DNA from: Pseudomonadota bacterium
GTDB lineage: Bacteria; Pseudomonadota; Gammaproteobacteria; Steroidobacterales; Steroidobacteraceae
Length of the DNA stretch: 64,000 nt
Assembly: GCA_018241425.1 (NCBI GenBank)
Contig: JAFEDU010000001.1
Span: 620,001 to 684,000, forward strand
Reading direction: 5' to 3'
The notes under the pieces were generated by a model. That model ran no database searches. It saw only the letters and a list, made by a program, of their open reading frames with translations, and had not been told where the DNA came from. Positions 1 through 13,637 of the stretch are shown here, piece after piece (the stretch's first letter is position 1; each line of letters starts with the position of its first letter). The translations under genes and the position numbers were made by a program.

Positions 1-280
1 GCTGCAGGAAGCGCAGCGAAGCGCCGCCCTCGCGCTGCGGCGTGCAGGAGATCTCGAGCTCGTCATCCAGGCGCGCCGGCGCGCGGTACTCGATGCTGAG
101 GCTCACCACGCTGAAGAGTATCCCGGGGTCGCCCGCGAGCGCGCGCTGCGAGTGGCCCAGCGCGCGCAGCCACTCGGTGCGCGCGCGCTCGAGGAAGCGC
201 AGGTAGTTCGCGTAGTAGACGATCGCCCCGCCGTCCGTATCTTCCCAGTACACGCGCGCCGGCCAGGTGAACGGCCTCAC
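1..280 (-). CDS. ybgC: YbgC-type acyl-CoA thioesterase (partial, C-terminus beyond window)
   Basis: Hot-dog-fold thioesterase of the tol-pal region. About 93 codons are visible. The N-terminus carries the YbgC signature, an EDTDGG motif with the probable catalytic Asp at residue 16, followed by a [18 protein letters not shown] helix. The start is a GTG whose bases overlap the ruvB stop as GTGA, indicating translational coupling to the ruv operon. In E. coli YbgC associates with phospholipid metabolism and the Tol-Pal system, so tolQRA may follow outside the window, but this cannot be seen. The C-terminal third is missing only because the window begins inside the gene. Confidence 0.93.
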   Translation of the reverse strand, partial: MRPFTWPARVYWEDTDGGAIVYYANYLRFLERARTEWLRALGHSQRALAGDPGILFSVVSLSIEYRAPARLDDELEISCTPQREGGASLRFLQ

Positions 281-1341
281 CGCGTGTCCTCGAACAGCTG
301 CAGGGTCGCACTCACGCGCTCCGGGGGCTTGAGCCCGAAGTGCAGGTAGGTGGCGCGCGTGGCCATGCGGCCGCGCGCGGTGCGGATCAGGAAGCCCTGC
401 TGGATCAGGAACGGCTCGGTGACGTCCTCGAGGGTGCCGCGCTCCTCGCCGACCGCGGCCGCGAGGCTGTCGATCCCCACCGGCCCGCCGTCGAAGCGCT
501 CGATGATCGCGGACAGGAGCTTGCGGTCGAGGGTGTCGAAGCCCTCGCGGTCGACCTCCAGCAGGTCCAGGGCCGCGGTCGCCACGGCCTCGTCGATGTG
601 CCCGGAGGCCCGCACCTGGGCGTAGTCGCGCACCCGCCGCAGCAGGCGGTTCGCGATGCGCGGCGTGCCGCGCGAGCGCTGCGCGATGCGCCGCGCGCCG
701 TCGGCATCGATCCCGACCCCGAGGATGCCCGCCGAGCGCGTCACGATGCGCTCCAGGTCCTCCGTGCCGTAGAACTCCAGGCGCTGCACGATGCCGAAAC
801 GGTCGCGCAGCGGCGAGGTCAGCAGACCTGCGCGCGTGGTGGCGCCCACCAGGGTGAAGGGCGGCAGGTTCAGCTTGATGGAGCGGGCGGCCGGCCCTTC
901 CCCGATCATGATGTCGAGCTGGTAGTCCTCCATGGCCGGGTAGAGGACTTCCTCCACCACCGGCGAGAGGCGGTGGATCTCGTCGATGAAGAGCACGTCG
1001 CGCGCCTGCAGGTTGGTCAGGAGCGCAGCCAGGTCGCCCGGGCGCTCGAGCACCGGACCTGAGGTCTGGCGCAGGTTGACGCCGAGCTCGGCGGCGATGA
1101 TGTGGGCGAGCGTCGTCTTGCCCAGGCCCGGCGGCCCGAAGATGAGCACGTGGTCGAGGGCCTCCGCGCGCGCCGCGGCGGCACGGATGAAGATGTCGAG
1201 CTGGGTCTTGACCGGGCCCTGGCCTACGTAGTCCGCGAGTCGGCGCGGCCGGATGGCGCGCTCGACGGCCTCTTCCTCGGCGTTGCTGGCCGTGCTGGTG
1301 ATGCGCTGTTCGGTCAATGCGGTCCCTTGGGGGTCACTCAC
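277..1341 (-). CDS. ruvB: Holliday junction branch-migration ATPase RuvB
   Basis: AAA+ motor that drives branch migration of Holliday junctions with RuvA, feeding the RuvC resolvase. 354 aa, full length. Visible are the RuvB N-terminal [11 protein letters not shown] segment, the Walker A loop [12 protein letters not shown], the Walker B segment with DEIHRL, the sensor segment GATTRAGLL and the C-terminal winged helix ending near FLIRTARGR. The ATG lies inside the 3' end of ruvA (8-bp overlap) and the stop overlaps the ybgC start, so the genes are tightly coupled. Function follows from family identity; nothing unusual was noticed. Confidence 0.98.
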   Translation of the reverse strand: MSDPQGTALTEQRITSTASNAEEEAVERAIRPRRLADYVGQGPVKTQLDIFIRAAAARAEALDHVLIFGPPGLGKTTLAHIIAAELGVNLRQTSGPVLERPGDLAALLTNLQARDVLFIDEIHRLSPVVEEVLYPAMEDYQLDIMIGEGPAARSIKLNLPPFTLVGATTRAGLLTSPLRDRFGIVQRLEFYGTEDLERIVTRSAGILGVGIDADGARRIAQRSRGTPRIANRLLRRVRDYAQVRASGHIDEAVATAALDLLEVDREGFDTLDRKLLSAIIERFDGGPVGIDSLAAAVGEERGTLEDVTEPFLIQQGFLIRTARGRMATRATYLHFGLKPPERVSATLQLFEDTR

Positions 1342-1918
1342 GCACCGCGCCCTTGAGGGCGCGGCGGATCAGCTCTTCGGTGGACTGTGTACCGGGACCG
1401 GCCGCTTTGAGCAAGCGCGTGGCCTCGGCCGGGCGGTAGCCGAGCGCGACCAGCGCATCGTAGGCCTCGGCCTCGGGGCTGGGCGCGCCACCCGGGGCCT
1501 GGCCGGCAAGCTCCGGGGCCGTGAGCCGGTCGCGCATCTCCACGATCAGCCGCTCCGCGGTCTTGCGCCCGATGCCCGGCACCCGCGTCAGGGCGGCGGT
1601 GTCCTGGCTCTGGATGCAGGCATGGAAGTCACTCACGCTGATCCCGGACAGCAGCGCCAGCGCGATCTTCGGTCCGACACCCGAGACCTTGATGAGGCTC
1701 CTGAACAGGCGCCGCTCCTCCTCGGTGGCAAACCCGTACAGCACGTGCGCGTCCTCGCGCACCACCAGGTGCGTGAGCAGGTGCACCTCGGCGCCGACCG
1801 CGGGCAGGTGGAAGAACGTCGACAGCGGCGCCTCGACCTCGTAGCCCACGCCGCCCACCTCCAGGGTGAGCTGCGGCGGGACCTTCGAGGCGATGCGTCC
1901 GCGCAGCGAGCCAATCAC
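1334..1918 (-). CDS. ruvA: Holliday junction DNA-binding protein RuvA
   Basis: RuvA tetramers bind the four-way junction and load RuvB. The protein is 194 aa when started at the GTG giving [10 protein letters not shown], the conserved RuvA N-terminus; the open frame extends further upstream but that part has no RuvA character. Domain order is an OB-fold (about 1-63), tandem helix-hairpin-helix motifs ([14 protein letters not shown] and [13 protein letters not shown], about 75-130), a flexible linker rich in Ala/Pro/Gly, and the C-terminal RuvB-contacting three-helix domain ([14 protein letters not shown]). The GTG overlaps the ruvC stop by four bases (GTGA). Confidence 0.97.
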   Translation of the reverse strand: MIGSLRGRIASKVPPQLTLEVGGVGYEVEAPLSTFFHLPAVGAEVHLLTHLVVREDAHVLYGFATEEERRLFRSLIKVSGVGPKIALALLSGISVSDFHACIQSQDTAALTRVPGIGRKTAERLIVEMRDRLTAPELAGQAPGGAPSPEAEAYDALVALGYRPAEATRLLKAAGPGTQSTEELIRRALKGAVRE

Positions 1919-2427
1919 CGGATCACCCGCACGGTGCGCCGCTCCGCCGCCGCGGCCATGAGGGCAAGCCCGCGCGCGTGCGCATGGCACACCGCCACGG
2001 CGAGGGCATCGGCGGCATCCGCGCCGGGCCGCTCGGTGAGCTTCAAGAGCGCCCGCACCATGTGCGCCACCTGCAGCTTCTCGGCCGATCCGGTGCCCAC
2101 GACCGCGAGCTTCACCGCGCGCGGGGCGTACTCGAACACCGGGATGCCGCCGGGGATGGCGCACAGCGCCGCCCCGCGCGCCTGGCCGAGCTTGAGGGCA
2201 CTGTCGGGGTTGCGGCTGACGAATACGCGCTCGATGGCGACCTCGACCGGGCTGTGCTCGGCCATCAGGCGCTCGAGTCCCTCGAAGATCAGGCGCAGGC
2301 GGGTGACCGGCGTGGCCGCGGCCACGTTCAGGCAGCCGTGGGAGAGCACGGTGATGCCGTCGGGCCGGCTCTCGATCAGCCCGAAGCCGGTGCGGCGCGA
2401 GCCCGGGTCAAGCCCGAGGATCCGCAC
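1915..2427 (-). CDS. ruvC: Crossover junction endodeoxyribonuclease RuvC
   Basis: Resolves Holliday junctions by symmetric nicking in the RuvABC pathway. 170 aa, started at a GTG giving MRILGLDPGS, in which Asp7 is the first catalytic acidic residue. Other family marks are the VAIERVFV segment with an acidic residue and the C-terminal DAADALAVAVCHAH helix carrying the last acidic residues. An in-frame extension to 2514 exists, but its residues do not resemble RuvC and it would nearly abut the yebC-like stop. It lies 49 bp downstream of that gene and is coupled to ruvA. Confidence 0.97.
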   Translation of the reverse strand: MRILGLDPGSRRTGFGLIESRPDGITVLSHGCLNVAAATPVTRLRLIFEGLERLMAEHSPVEVAIERVFVSRNPDSALKLGQARGAALCAIPGGIPVFEYAPRAVKLAVVGTGSAEKLQVAHMVRALLKLTERPGADAADALAVAVCHAHARGLALMAAAAERRTVRVIR

Positions 2428-2476
2428 GCAGGCGGCGGCCACCGGACGGACCGGGACGGGCGCAGCCGCCCCGGGG

Positions 2477-3073
2477 TCAAAAGCGCGCCAGGACCTCGTC
2501 CGGTATCTCGACATTCGAATAGACGTCCCGTACTTCGTCCAGTTCTTCCAGGTCCCTCAAGAGGAGCGCCATGCGCTCGGCGCTCTCCCCGCTCAAGGTG
2601 AGCGAGGTGGCGGCGCGCTGCGTCACCTCCGCGGTGGCCGGCGCGAAGCCGCGATGCGTGAGCAGCGCGCACACGGCCGAAAAATCCAGCGGGTCGGCCA
2701 GCACCTCGACACTGTGGTCCGCGCTCGGCACGACATCCTCGGCCCCGGCCTCCAGGGCCACCTGCATCAGCGCCTCCTCGTCGGTGCCCGGCGGGTAGGT
2801 CATGAGGCCCACCGTGTTGAACAGGTAGCTCACCGAGCCATCGGCCCCCAGGCTCCCGCCGTGGCGCGCGAAGGCCTGCCGCAGCGCGAGGCGCACGCGC
2901 GCCGGGTCGCTGCTCAGGCAGTCGATCATGACGGCGGCCCCGCCGGGGCCGTAGCCCTCGTAGCGCACGCCCGTGAGGCCCGGGGACTCACCACGCCCCG
3001 CCTCGCGGCGGCGCCGGCGCAGCAGCGCGCCCTCGCGACGCTGGATATTGGCCCACTTGCTGAGTCCGGTCAT
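2477..3073 (-). CDS. YebC/PmpR-family protein with a large N-terminal internal deletion
   Basis: YebC/PmpR proteins are about 240 aa, act as DNA-binding regulators or ribosome-associated translation factors, and usually sit next to ruvC. This copy is 198 aa. It begins with the canonical MTGLSKWANIQ-type start and continues from RYEGYGPGGAAVMIDCL to the end with normal domain II/III sequence. Between them about 50 residues that normally form the helical domain I are absent, replaced by a short Arg-rich stretch (about residues 18-37). The frame stays open and coding-like, so this is a real shortened protein or an in-frame deletion rather than a frameshift. Function may therefore be altered. Confidence 0.85.
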   Translation of the reverse strand: MTGLSKWANIQRREGALLRRRRREAGRGESPGLTGVRYEGYGPGGAAVMIDCLSSDPARVRLALRQAFARHGGSLGADGSVSYLFNTVGLMTYPPGTDEEALMQVALEAGAEDVVPSADHSVEVLADPLDFSAVCALLTHRGFAPATAEVTQRAATSLTLSGESAERMALLLRDLEELDEVRDVYSNVEIPDEVLARF

Positions 3074-3136
3074 CCTAAGGCGCCGCCCACAAAAAACCGT
3101 GGCGTATCATAGCGGTAATCCTGCGCAGACAACACG

Positions 3137-5311
3137 TTGCGCGGACTTCGTGCCCGCCAAGGAGCGTCGCCCGCAAGCGTCAGTCCGTCCGTGGAAAGCA
3201 GCCTCACCTCCCCGCCGGCCGTGCGGGACGCGATCGCGGGCGCCCGCGCCCGGCTCGAAGCCCATGGAATCGCAGGGCTCGGCCCGGCCGCCGAGGCCGC
3301 CGAGATCATCGGCGGCCTGACCGAGAGCACCGAGCTTGCGCTGGCGCTGATGGCGCGCGCGGCCCTGAGCAGTGGCACCGAGGGCGCGCCGAAGGCGGCC
3401 GCGGCCCTCGGCGCGGCGCCCGCGCTGATCGCACAGTCCCTGGTGCGCTTGGGCGCGCTCGGCCTGCCGCGCGACTGGGCGCCCGAGCGCGGCCTCGACA
3501 CGCGCCAGACCGAGACCCTGCGCAAGATGCTGCTCGCGGTGGTGAGCGACCCGCGCCTGGTGCTGGCGCGCCTCGCCGAGGAGCTGGTGGCGCTGCGCCA
3601 CGCGCGCAGCCTCAGCGCCCCCGAGCGTGAGCGGCGCGCGCTCGAGGCGCGCGCCATCTATGCCCCGCTCGCCAACCGCCTGGGCGTGTGGCAGCTGAAG
3701 TGGGAGCTGGAGGACCTGGCGTTCCGCTACCTCGAGCCCGAGGAATACCGCCGCGTCGCCGGCGCGCTCAACGAGCGCCGCGCCGACCGCGAACGCTACA
3801 TCGAGGAGCTGTGCACGACGCTGCGCACGCAGCTCGCCGAGGCCGGAATCGCGGCCGAGGTCTACGGCCGCCCGAAACACATCTACAGCATCTACCGCAA
3901 GATGCAGCGCAAGCAGCTGGACTTCTCGCAGCTGTTCGACGTGCGCGCGGTGCGCGTCGTGGTCGGCACGGTGCCGGAGTGCTACGCCGCGCTCGGGGTG
4001 GTGCACGGCCGCTGGACCTACATCCCCGGGGAGTTCGATGACTACATCGCGACCCCCAAGGGCAACGGCTACCGCTCCATCCACACCGCCGTCATCGGGC
4101 CGCACTCGCGCAGCGTCGAGGTCCAGATCCGCACCCGCGAGATGCACGAGAACGCCGAGCTCGGCGTCGCCGCCCACTGGACCTACAAGGAAGGCGGCCC
4201 CCGCGATGCCCAGTACCAGCGCAAGATCGAGTGGGTGCGGCGCCTGCTCGACCCGGAGGAGTCCGGCGGCCCCGACGCCGGGCGCGACCTCATCGAGGGG
4301 ATGCGCGCGGAGCTGTTCGAGGACCGGGTCTACGCGCTCACGCCCAAGGGCGAGGTGATCGACCTGCCGCGCGCGGCGACCCCGCTCGACTTTGCCTACC
4401 AGGTCCACACCTCCCTCGGCCACCGCTGCCGCGGCGCCAAGGTGAACGGGCGCATCGTGCCGCTGACCTACGCGCTCGCCAACGGCGAGATCGTGGAGAT
4501 CATCACCGGCAAGCACGAGGCGCCGAGCCGCGACTGGCTCGCGCCCGAGCAGGGCTACCTGTCCTCGCAGCGCAACCGCGCCAAGGTGCGCGCCTGGTTC
4601 AGGAAGCAGGACGCCGGCGACAACGCCAGCGCCGGGCGCCTCATCGCCGAGCGTGAGCTGGCGCGGATCGGGCTCAAGTCCGAGCAGCTGGCCGCGCTCG
4701 CCCACGAGCTCAAGGCACGCGATGCGGAGGCGCTCTATGCGCAGCTGGGCGAGGGCGACATCACCGTGACGCAGCTGGTGCAGGCCGCGACCCGGCTCTT
4801 CCCGCCCCCGGCGCCCGCGCCCGTGAAGCCGCCCCGGCCCGCGGCGGCTTCCGCCCGCCGCGGCTCCCCGGTCGCCATCGAGGGCGTCGGGGACCTGCCC
4901 GTGACGCTCGCGCGCTGCTGCGCGCCGCTGCGGCCGCAGCCAATCACCGGTTACGTGACGCTCGGCCGCGGCGTGACCGTGCACCGCGCGGACTGCCCGA
5001 GCCTTGCGCGCATGGCGGCCCGCAATCCCGAGCGGGTGCTGAAGGTCGAATGGGCGGGCAGCACCGCCGAGGCGATGAGCGTGGTGCTCCAGGTGCGGGC
5101 CTACGACCGGCGCGGCCTGCTGCGGGACCTGAGCGACGTGCTGGCGATGGAGCGGTTGTCGATCGATGCGGCCCAGACGCGCACGGATCATGCGACCGGG
5201 CTCGCGCACTTCTCGCTCACCGTCGGGGTGCGGGACCTCGAGCAGCTTGCGAGCGTGCTGCGGCGCCTGCAGGGCGTGCCGAACGTCATCGAGGCGCGGC
5301 GCCAGCGCTAG
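3137..5311 (+). CDS. relA: RelA-type (p)ppGpp synthetase
   Basis: Ribosome-associated GTP/GDP pyrophosphokinase of the stringent response, about 724 aa. The N-terminal pseudo-hydrolase region lacks the HDxxED motif, so hydrolase activity is unlikely. The synthetase domain has the RelA-type EFDDYI motif (residues 299-304) and GNGYRSIHT; SpoT-type enzymes carry a basic RxKD version. A TGS domain (about 395-455: RVYALTPKGEVIDLP), a zinc-finger-like Cys pair (RCCAPL) and a C-terminal ACT domain follow. The start is uncertain: TTG at 3137 gives the longest frame, while GTG at 3191 is an alternative. Divergent from the yebC-like gene (63 bp) and convergent with lpd. Confidence 0.93.
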   Translation: MRGLRARQGASPASVSPSVESSLTSPPAVRDAIAGARARLEAHGIAGLGPAAEAAEIIGGLTESTELALALMARAALSSGTEGAPKAAAALGAAPALIAQSLVRLGALGLPRDWAPERGLDTRQTETLRKMLLAVVSDPRLVLARLAEELVALRHARSLSAPERERRALEARAIYAPLANRLGVWQLKWELEDLAFRYLEPEEYRRVAGALNERRADRERYIEELCTTLRTQLAEAGIAAEVYGRPKHIYSIYRKMQRKQLDFSQLFDVRAVRVVVGTVPECYAALGVVHGRWTYIPGEFDDYIATPKGNGYRSIHTAVIGPHSRSVEVQIRTREMHENAELGVAAHWTYKEGGPRDAQYQRKIEWVRRLLDPEESGGPDAGRDLIEGMRAELFEDRVYALTPKGEVIDLPRAATPLDFAYQVHTSLGHRCRGAKVNGRIVPLTYALANGEIVEIITGKHEAPSRDWLAPEQGYLSSQRNRAKVRAWFRKQDAGDNASAGRLIAERELARIGLKSEQLAALAHELKARDAEALYAQLGEGDITVTQLVQAATRLFPPPAPAPVKPPRPAAASARRGSPVAIEGVGDLPVTLARCCAPLRPQPITGYVTLGRGVTVHRADCPSLARMAARNPERVLKVEWAGSTAEAMSVVLQVRAYDRRGLLRDLSDVLAMERLSIDAAQTRTDHATGLAHFSLTVGVRDLEQLASVLRRLQGVPNVIEARRQR

Positions 5312-5330
5312 CCGGCCGCGCGCGCCTGGC

Positions 5331-6785
<1,455 letters not shown>

Positions 6786-7093
6786 TGCTGTCGTTACCGG
6801 GCAGCCACAGGGGGTGCGGACAGTACCATAAACAAGGTGTGGCTCCGGGCGGCGCCGGATTCAAGCCGCCGGGCAGGGCCCGCGCTCGCCCGTGCCGCGG
6901 GTCGGCGAAGCCTGATCATCTCTAAACCGCTCTGAATCAATCACTTGTACCCGGAACCTCCCAGGACACGTGAGCTGAGGTCGCCGGAGGACTCTGCGCA
7001 GTCGTCAAACGTGACTGTCATATGGCTAAAACATTACAGCCGTAGTGTCGCGGGCTTCCCGTCCTCAAAGCACCGAAAGAGTGACCACCCGCT
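6786..7093. other. Divergent lpd-pit intergenic region
   Basis: About 308 bp without a gene, separating the divergently transcribed lpd and pit. It must contain both promoters. The half nearest lpd is GC-rich with short hairpins; the half nearest pit is more AT-rich and carries a Pho-box-like sequence (annotated separately). No convincing small ORF or structured RNA was seen. Confidence 0.6.
7015..7032 (+). promoter_or_regulatory. Possible Pho box upstream of pit
   Basis: CTGTCAT followed by a 4-bp spacer and CTAAAAC resembles the CTGTCAT-N4-CTGTCAY PhoB half-site arrangement. The first heptamer is perfect; the second matches at only four positions. It lies 62 bp before the pit ATG. PhoB control is plausible for a phosphate transporter but is inference, and Pit systems are often constitutive. 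Confidence 0.3.
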
Positions 7094-8704
7094 ATGAACA
7101 GCGCCGCACAGACCCTTGGAGTCGCCCCCGCCGCCCGCCCGCACCTGGATCGCAGGCCGGGACCGGGCACCGTGTTCCTGTTCCTGGGCCTTCTCGCCAT
7201 CGGCCTCGGCTACACCGGCTACAGCCTGATGCACGACATCGGAAACGCGGGCGCGACGACGCTGTCGGTGCTGCCGTACATCCTCTTGGGGGTCGCGCTC
7301 CTGATCGCGCTGGGGTTCGAGTTCGTCAACGGCTTCCATGACACCGCCAACGCGGTCGCCACGGTCATCTACACCCACTCGCTGCAGCCGCACGTCGCCG
7401 TGGTGTACTCCGGCACGCTCAACTTCCTGGGCGTGCTCTTCTCCTCCGGCGCCGTCGCCTTCGGCATCATCTCGCTCCTGCCGGTCGAGCTGATCCTGCA
7501 GGTGGGCAGCGGGGCCGGCTTCGCGATGGTGTTCGCGCTGCTGATCGCGGCGATCCTGTGGAACCTCGGCACCTGGTACCTGGGACTGCCGGCCTCCTCC
7601 TCGCACACCCTGATCGGCTCGATCATCGGCGTGGGCGTTGCGAACGCGCTGATGCACGGGCGCGACGGCACGAGCGGCGTCGACTGGAGCCAGGCGGCCA
7701 AGATCGGCTGGTCGCTCCTGATCTCCCCGGTGGTCGGGTTCGTGTTCGCGGCGCTGCTGTTCCTGGCGCTGAAGGCGCTGGTGAAGAACAAGGCCCTCTA
7801 CCAGGAGCCCAAGGGCAACCGCGCCCCGCCGTGGTGGATTCGCGGCCTCCTCATCCTCACCTGCGGCGGGGTCTCCTTCGCCCACGGCTCGAACGACGGC
7901 CAGAAGGGCATGGGACTCATCATGCTGATCCTGATCGGCACGGTGCCCATGGCCTACGCGCTCAACCGCGCCATGCCCGCGAGCGAGATGGTGCCGTTCG
8001 TCGCGATGGCGAGCACCACGCAGCACTCGCTGGACAAGTACGCCACCGCGCCGGCCTCGGCCGACCCGCGCGCGACGCTCGCCACCTACGTGCGCACCCA
8101 CACCTGGACCGATGACCTGGTGCCCTCGCTCGCCGCCCTCACCGGCGACATCGGCGATCAGGTCAAGGCGCGCGGCGGGTTCGCGCAGATGCCGGCGAGC
8201 ACCATCTCCAACGTGCGCAACGACATGTACCTGACCTCCGAGGCCATGCGACTCATGGCCAAGGACCCGCACGCCAAGGCCTTCGATGCGGAGACGGTCG
8301 GCAACCTCGGGGCCTTCAAGAGGGAGGTCGACCGCGCCACCAAGTTCATCCCGCTGTGGGTCAAGGTCGCGGTCGCGATCGCGCTCGGGCTCGGGACGAT
8401 GGTTGGCTGGAAGCGCATCGTGGTGACCATCGGGGAGAAGATCGGCAAGACGCACCTGACCTACGCGCAGGGGGCGTCCGCGGAACTCGTGGCCATGAGC
8501 ACCATCGCGGCCGCCGACATGTTCGGCCTGCCGGTGTCCACCACCCACGTGCTGTCCTCGGGCGTGGCCGGCACCATGGCGGCGAACCGCTCGGGCCTGC
8601 AGATGCAGACCCTGCGCAACCTCGTCATCGCCTGGGTGCTGACATTGCCGGCGGCGATCTGCCTCTCCGGCATCCTCTACTGGGTGTTCCGCCAGGTCTT
8701 CTGA
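7094..8704 (+). CDS. PitA-family low-affinity inorganic phosphate transporter
   Basis: Inner-membrane phosphate/metal-phosphate symporter, 536 aa. The two inverted family signatures are present: NGFHDTANAVATVI near residue 76 and SFAHGSNDGQKGMG near residue 258. About ten hydrophobic helices are visible, split by a long hydrophilic loop (about residues 300-420) typical of bacterial Pit proteins; the C-terminal half has STTHVLSSGVAG before the last helices. It stands alone between lpd and sucB on the opposite strand and is followed by a strong hairpin. Choice between PitA and PitB cannot be made from sequence alone. Confidence 0.93.
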   Translation: MNSAAQTLGVAPAARPHLDRRPGPGTVFLFLGLLAIGLGYTGYSLMHDIGNAGATTLSVLPYILLGVALLIALGFEFVNGFHDTANAVATVIYTHSLQPHVAVVYSGTLNFLGVLFSSGAVAFGIISLLPVELILQVGSGAGFAMVFALLIAAILWNLGTWYLGLPASSSHTLIGSIIGVGVANALMHGRDGTSGVDWSQAAKIGWSLLISPVVGFVFAALLFLALKALVKNKALYQEPKGNRAPPWWIRGLLILTCGGVSFAHGSNDGQKGMGLIMLILIGTVPMAYALNRAMPASEMVPFVAMASTTQHSLDKYATAPASADPRATLATYVRTHTWTDDLVPSLAALTGDIGDQVKARGGFAQMPASTISNVRNDMYLTSEAMRLMAKDPHAKAFDAETVGNLGAFKREVDRATKFIPLWVKVAVAIALGLGTMVGWKRIVVTIGEKIGKTHLTYAQGASAELVAMSTIAAADMFGLPVSTTHVLSSGVAGTMAANRSGLQMQTLRNLVIAWVLTLPAAICLSGILYWVFRQVF

Positions 8705-8715
8705 GACCGATCCTG

Positions 8716-8744
8716 CCGCAGGACCGCCGCGCGCGGTCCTGCGG
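8716..8744. terminator. Bidirectional hairpin between convergent pit and sucB
   Basis: Perfect 12-bp inverted repeat (CCGCAGGACCGC / GCGGTCCTGCGG) with a 5-nt loop, 11 bp after the pit stop and 18 bp beyond the sucB stop. There is no clear T-tract, as is common in GC-rich genomes. Position between two converging genes supports a shared terminator. Confidence 0.65.
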
Positions 8745-8762
8745 CGGGAGTCCTTCGCCGCT

Positions 8763-9991
8763 CTAGACCCCGAGGAGCATCCGGCCCGGGTCCTCGAGGA
8801 CGTCCTTGATCGCGACCAGGAACTGCACGGCCTCGCGGCCGTCGATGATGCGGTGGTCGTAGGTGACCGCGAGGTACATCATCGGGCGGATCGAGACCTG
8901 CCCGTTCACCGCCATCGGGCGCTCCTGGGTCTTGTGCATGCCGAGGATCGCGCTCTGCGGGGCGTTCACGATGGGCGTGGACATGAGCGAGCCGAACACC
9001 CCGCCGTTGGTGATGGTGAAGGTGCCCCCGGTGAGGTCCTCGATGGCGAGCGTGCCCTCGCGGGCCTTCTTGGCGTAGGCCGCCACTTCCTTCTCGATGG
9101 CCGCGAAGCTCTTGGCGTCCGCGTCGCGCACGATCGGCACGATCAGGCCACGGTCGGTGGAGACCGCGACGCCGATGTCGTAGTACTCGTGGTAGAGGAT
9201 GTCGGTGCCGTCCACCGAGGCGTTCAGCACGGGGTAGCGCTTGAGCGCCTCGATCGTGGCCTTGACGAAGAAGGACATGAAGCCGAGCTTGACCCCGTGC
9301 TCCTTCTCGAAGCGCTCCTTGTACCGCGCGCGCAGTTCCTGCACCGCCGTCAGGTCGACCTCGTTGAACGTGGTCAGCAGCGCCTGTGTCGACTGCGCCT
9401 CGATGAGCCGCTGCGCGATGCGCGCCCGCAGGCGCGTCATGGGCACGCGCTGCTCGCCGCGCGCGCCCGCGACCGGCGTTGTCGCAGGCCGTGCCGCGAC
9501 GGGCGCTGCGGCGGGTGCCGCCGCGGGGGCCGGCTTCTTCTCCAGGTAATCGACGACGTCGGACTTGGTGAGCCGGCCGTCGCGGCCGGAGGCCGGGATG
9601 CTCGCAGGATCGAGGCGGTTCTCCTCCACCAGGCGCCGCACGCTGGGGCTCAGGCGGCCGCCGTCGCGCGCTTCCTCGGCGGCGGGCTTCGCGGCAGCCT
9701 TCGGGGCCGGGGCTGCGGCGGCGCCCTTCGCCGCCGGGGCCGCGGCGGGCGCTGCGGCGCCCTCCTCGATGACGGCCAGCACCTGGCCGCTCTTCACCAC
9801 CGCGCCGCTCGCCACCTTGATCTCGCGCACCACGCCGTTGGCCGGTGCCGGGACCTCCAGCACCACCTTGTCGGTCTCCAGGTCCGCGAGGTTCTCGTCG
9901 CGGCTGATCGGGTCGCCCGGCTGCTTGTGCCAGGCGACCAGGGTCGCATCGGCGACCGACTCGGGCAGCTGCGGGACGCGGATTTCGGTGC

Positions 9992-9995
<4 letters not shown>
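8763..9995 (-). CDS. sucB: 2-oxoglutarate dehydrogenase E2, dihydrolipoyl succinyltransferase
   Basis: Transfers succinyl from lipoyl-lysine to CoA in the TCA cycle. 410 aa from ATG. Domain order is a lipoyl domain (residues 1-75, lipoylated Lys43 in [11 protein letters not shown]), an Ala/Pro-rich linker, the peripheral subunit-binding domain (about 112-150: [15 protein letters not shown]), a second Ala/Pro linker and the catalytic domain with the C-terminal [12 protein letters not shown] motif carrying the catalytic His and Asp. The ATG overlaps the sucA stop (ATGA), so E1 and E2 are translationally coupled. Frame continuing upstream belongs to sucA in another frame. Confidence 0.97.
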
Positions 9996-12871
<2,876 letters not shown>

Positions 12872-12949
12872 TCGCTGGAGAAAACGCAGGCCGGCCAATA
12901 GTTTAGCCAAAAAGCGGCCGCCGCGGGAAAGCGTCCCGCCCCCAACGAC

Positions 12950-13456
12950 TTACAGCATGTCCAGGAGATTCAGCTCGTAGCCCAGGAGCACCCCGTAGAT
13001 GGCGAGCACGAGGTACAGGAACACCCCGACCGGGATCCAGCCGAAGGCGCGGATGCGCGCCAGCTGCGTGAGCAGCACCACCCCGCCGGCGGTCAGCACG
13101 ACCTTCACGAGCGCAAAAGCCAGCACGGAATTACCGATGAGCGGCGCCATGAGCGGGTTGGCCTCGGTGGCGATCCCGCGCTGGACGAGGATCAGGGTGA
13201 GGAGCGCATCGGTGCACGACCCGAGCACGATCAGCATCGAGATCGCGAGCCACTGCGGGTGGTGCCAGTCAAGCTGTGCCACCTGGCGCTCGTCCGCGCG
13301 CCGCGGCCCGCGGCGGCGCGGGCGGAAGCTGCCGTAGACCAGGGCACGCAGCACGCGGGTGCGGCGCTCGGCCTGGCGGCGTTCGGGCTTGCCGGCGCGC
13401 GGGTTCGTGACAGTGGCGGCGAGCGGGGTCTTGCGTTCCTTCAGATCCTTGGACAC
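12950..13456 (-). CDS. DUF5658-like integral membrane protein
   Basis: 168 aa with a basic cytoplasmic N-terminus (about 60 residues rich in Arg/Lys) followed by three or four hydrophobic helices. The segment LDWHHPQWLAISMLIVLGSCTDALLTL and the EANPLM motif match my memory of the DUF5658 family, whose function is unknown. It lies 78 bp upstream of the chosen sucA start on the same strand, but cotranscription is uncertain. Family assignment is by pattern recognition. Confidence 0.7.
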   Translation of the reverse strand: MSKDLKERKTPLAATVTNPRAGKPERRQAERRTRVLRALVYGSFRPRRRGPRRADERQVAQLDWHHPQWLAISMLIVLGSCTDALLTLILVQRGIATEANPLMAPLIGNSVLAFALVKVVLTAGGVVLLTQLARIRAFGWIPVGVFLYLVLAIYGVLLGYELNLLDML

Positions 13457-13637
13457 CGTGTTCTTCTTCTTTCGCGCCGCTGGCAGGGGACGGTTGCAGG
13501 TTCATTGTAGCGACCCGGCCGCCGCGGCCGGGACGTGGCGAGTGTGACGCAGTTCACACTCGCCCGGCGGGCGCGGGTTATGACAAGCCGAGGACACTCA
13601 TCGATATGATGCACAACCCCATGCCCGTTCCCCGCCG

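Noticed and set aside
3107..5209. Long open frame on the strand opposite relA
   Set aside because: High-GC third-position effect; residues are Arg/Ala/Leu/Gly-rich with no family motifs, while the plus frame is clearly RelA.
3137..5311. Annotation as bifunctional SpoT
   Set aside because: No HDxxED hydrolase motif and an acidic EFDD synthetase motif, both typical of RelA.
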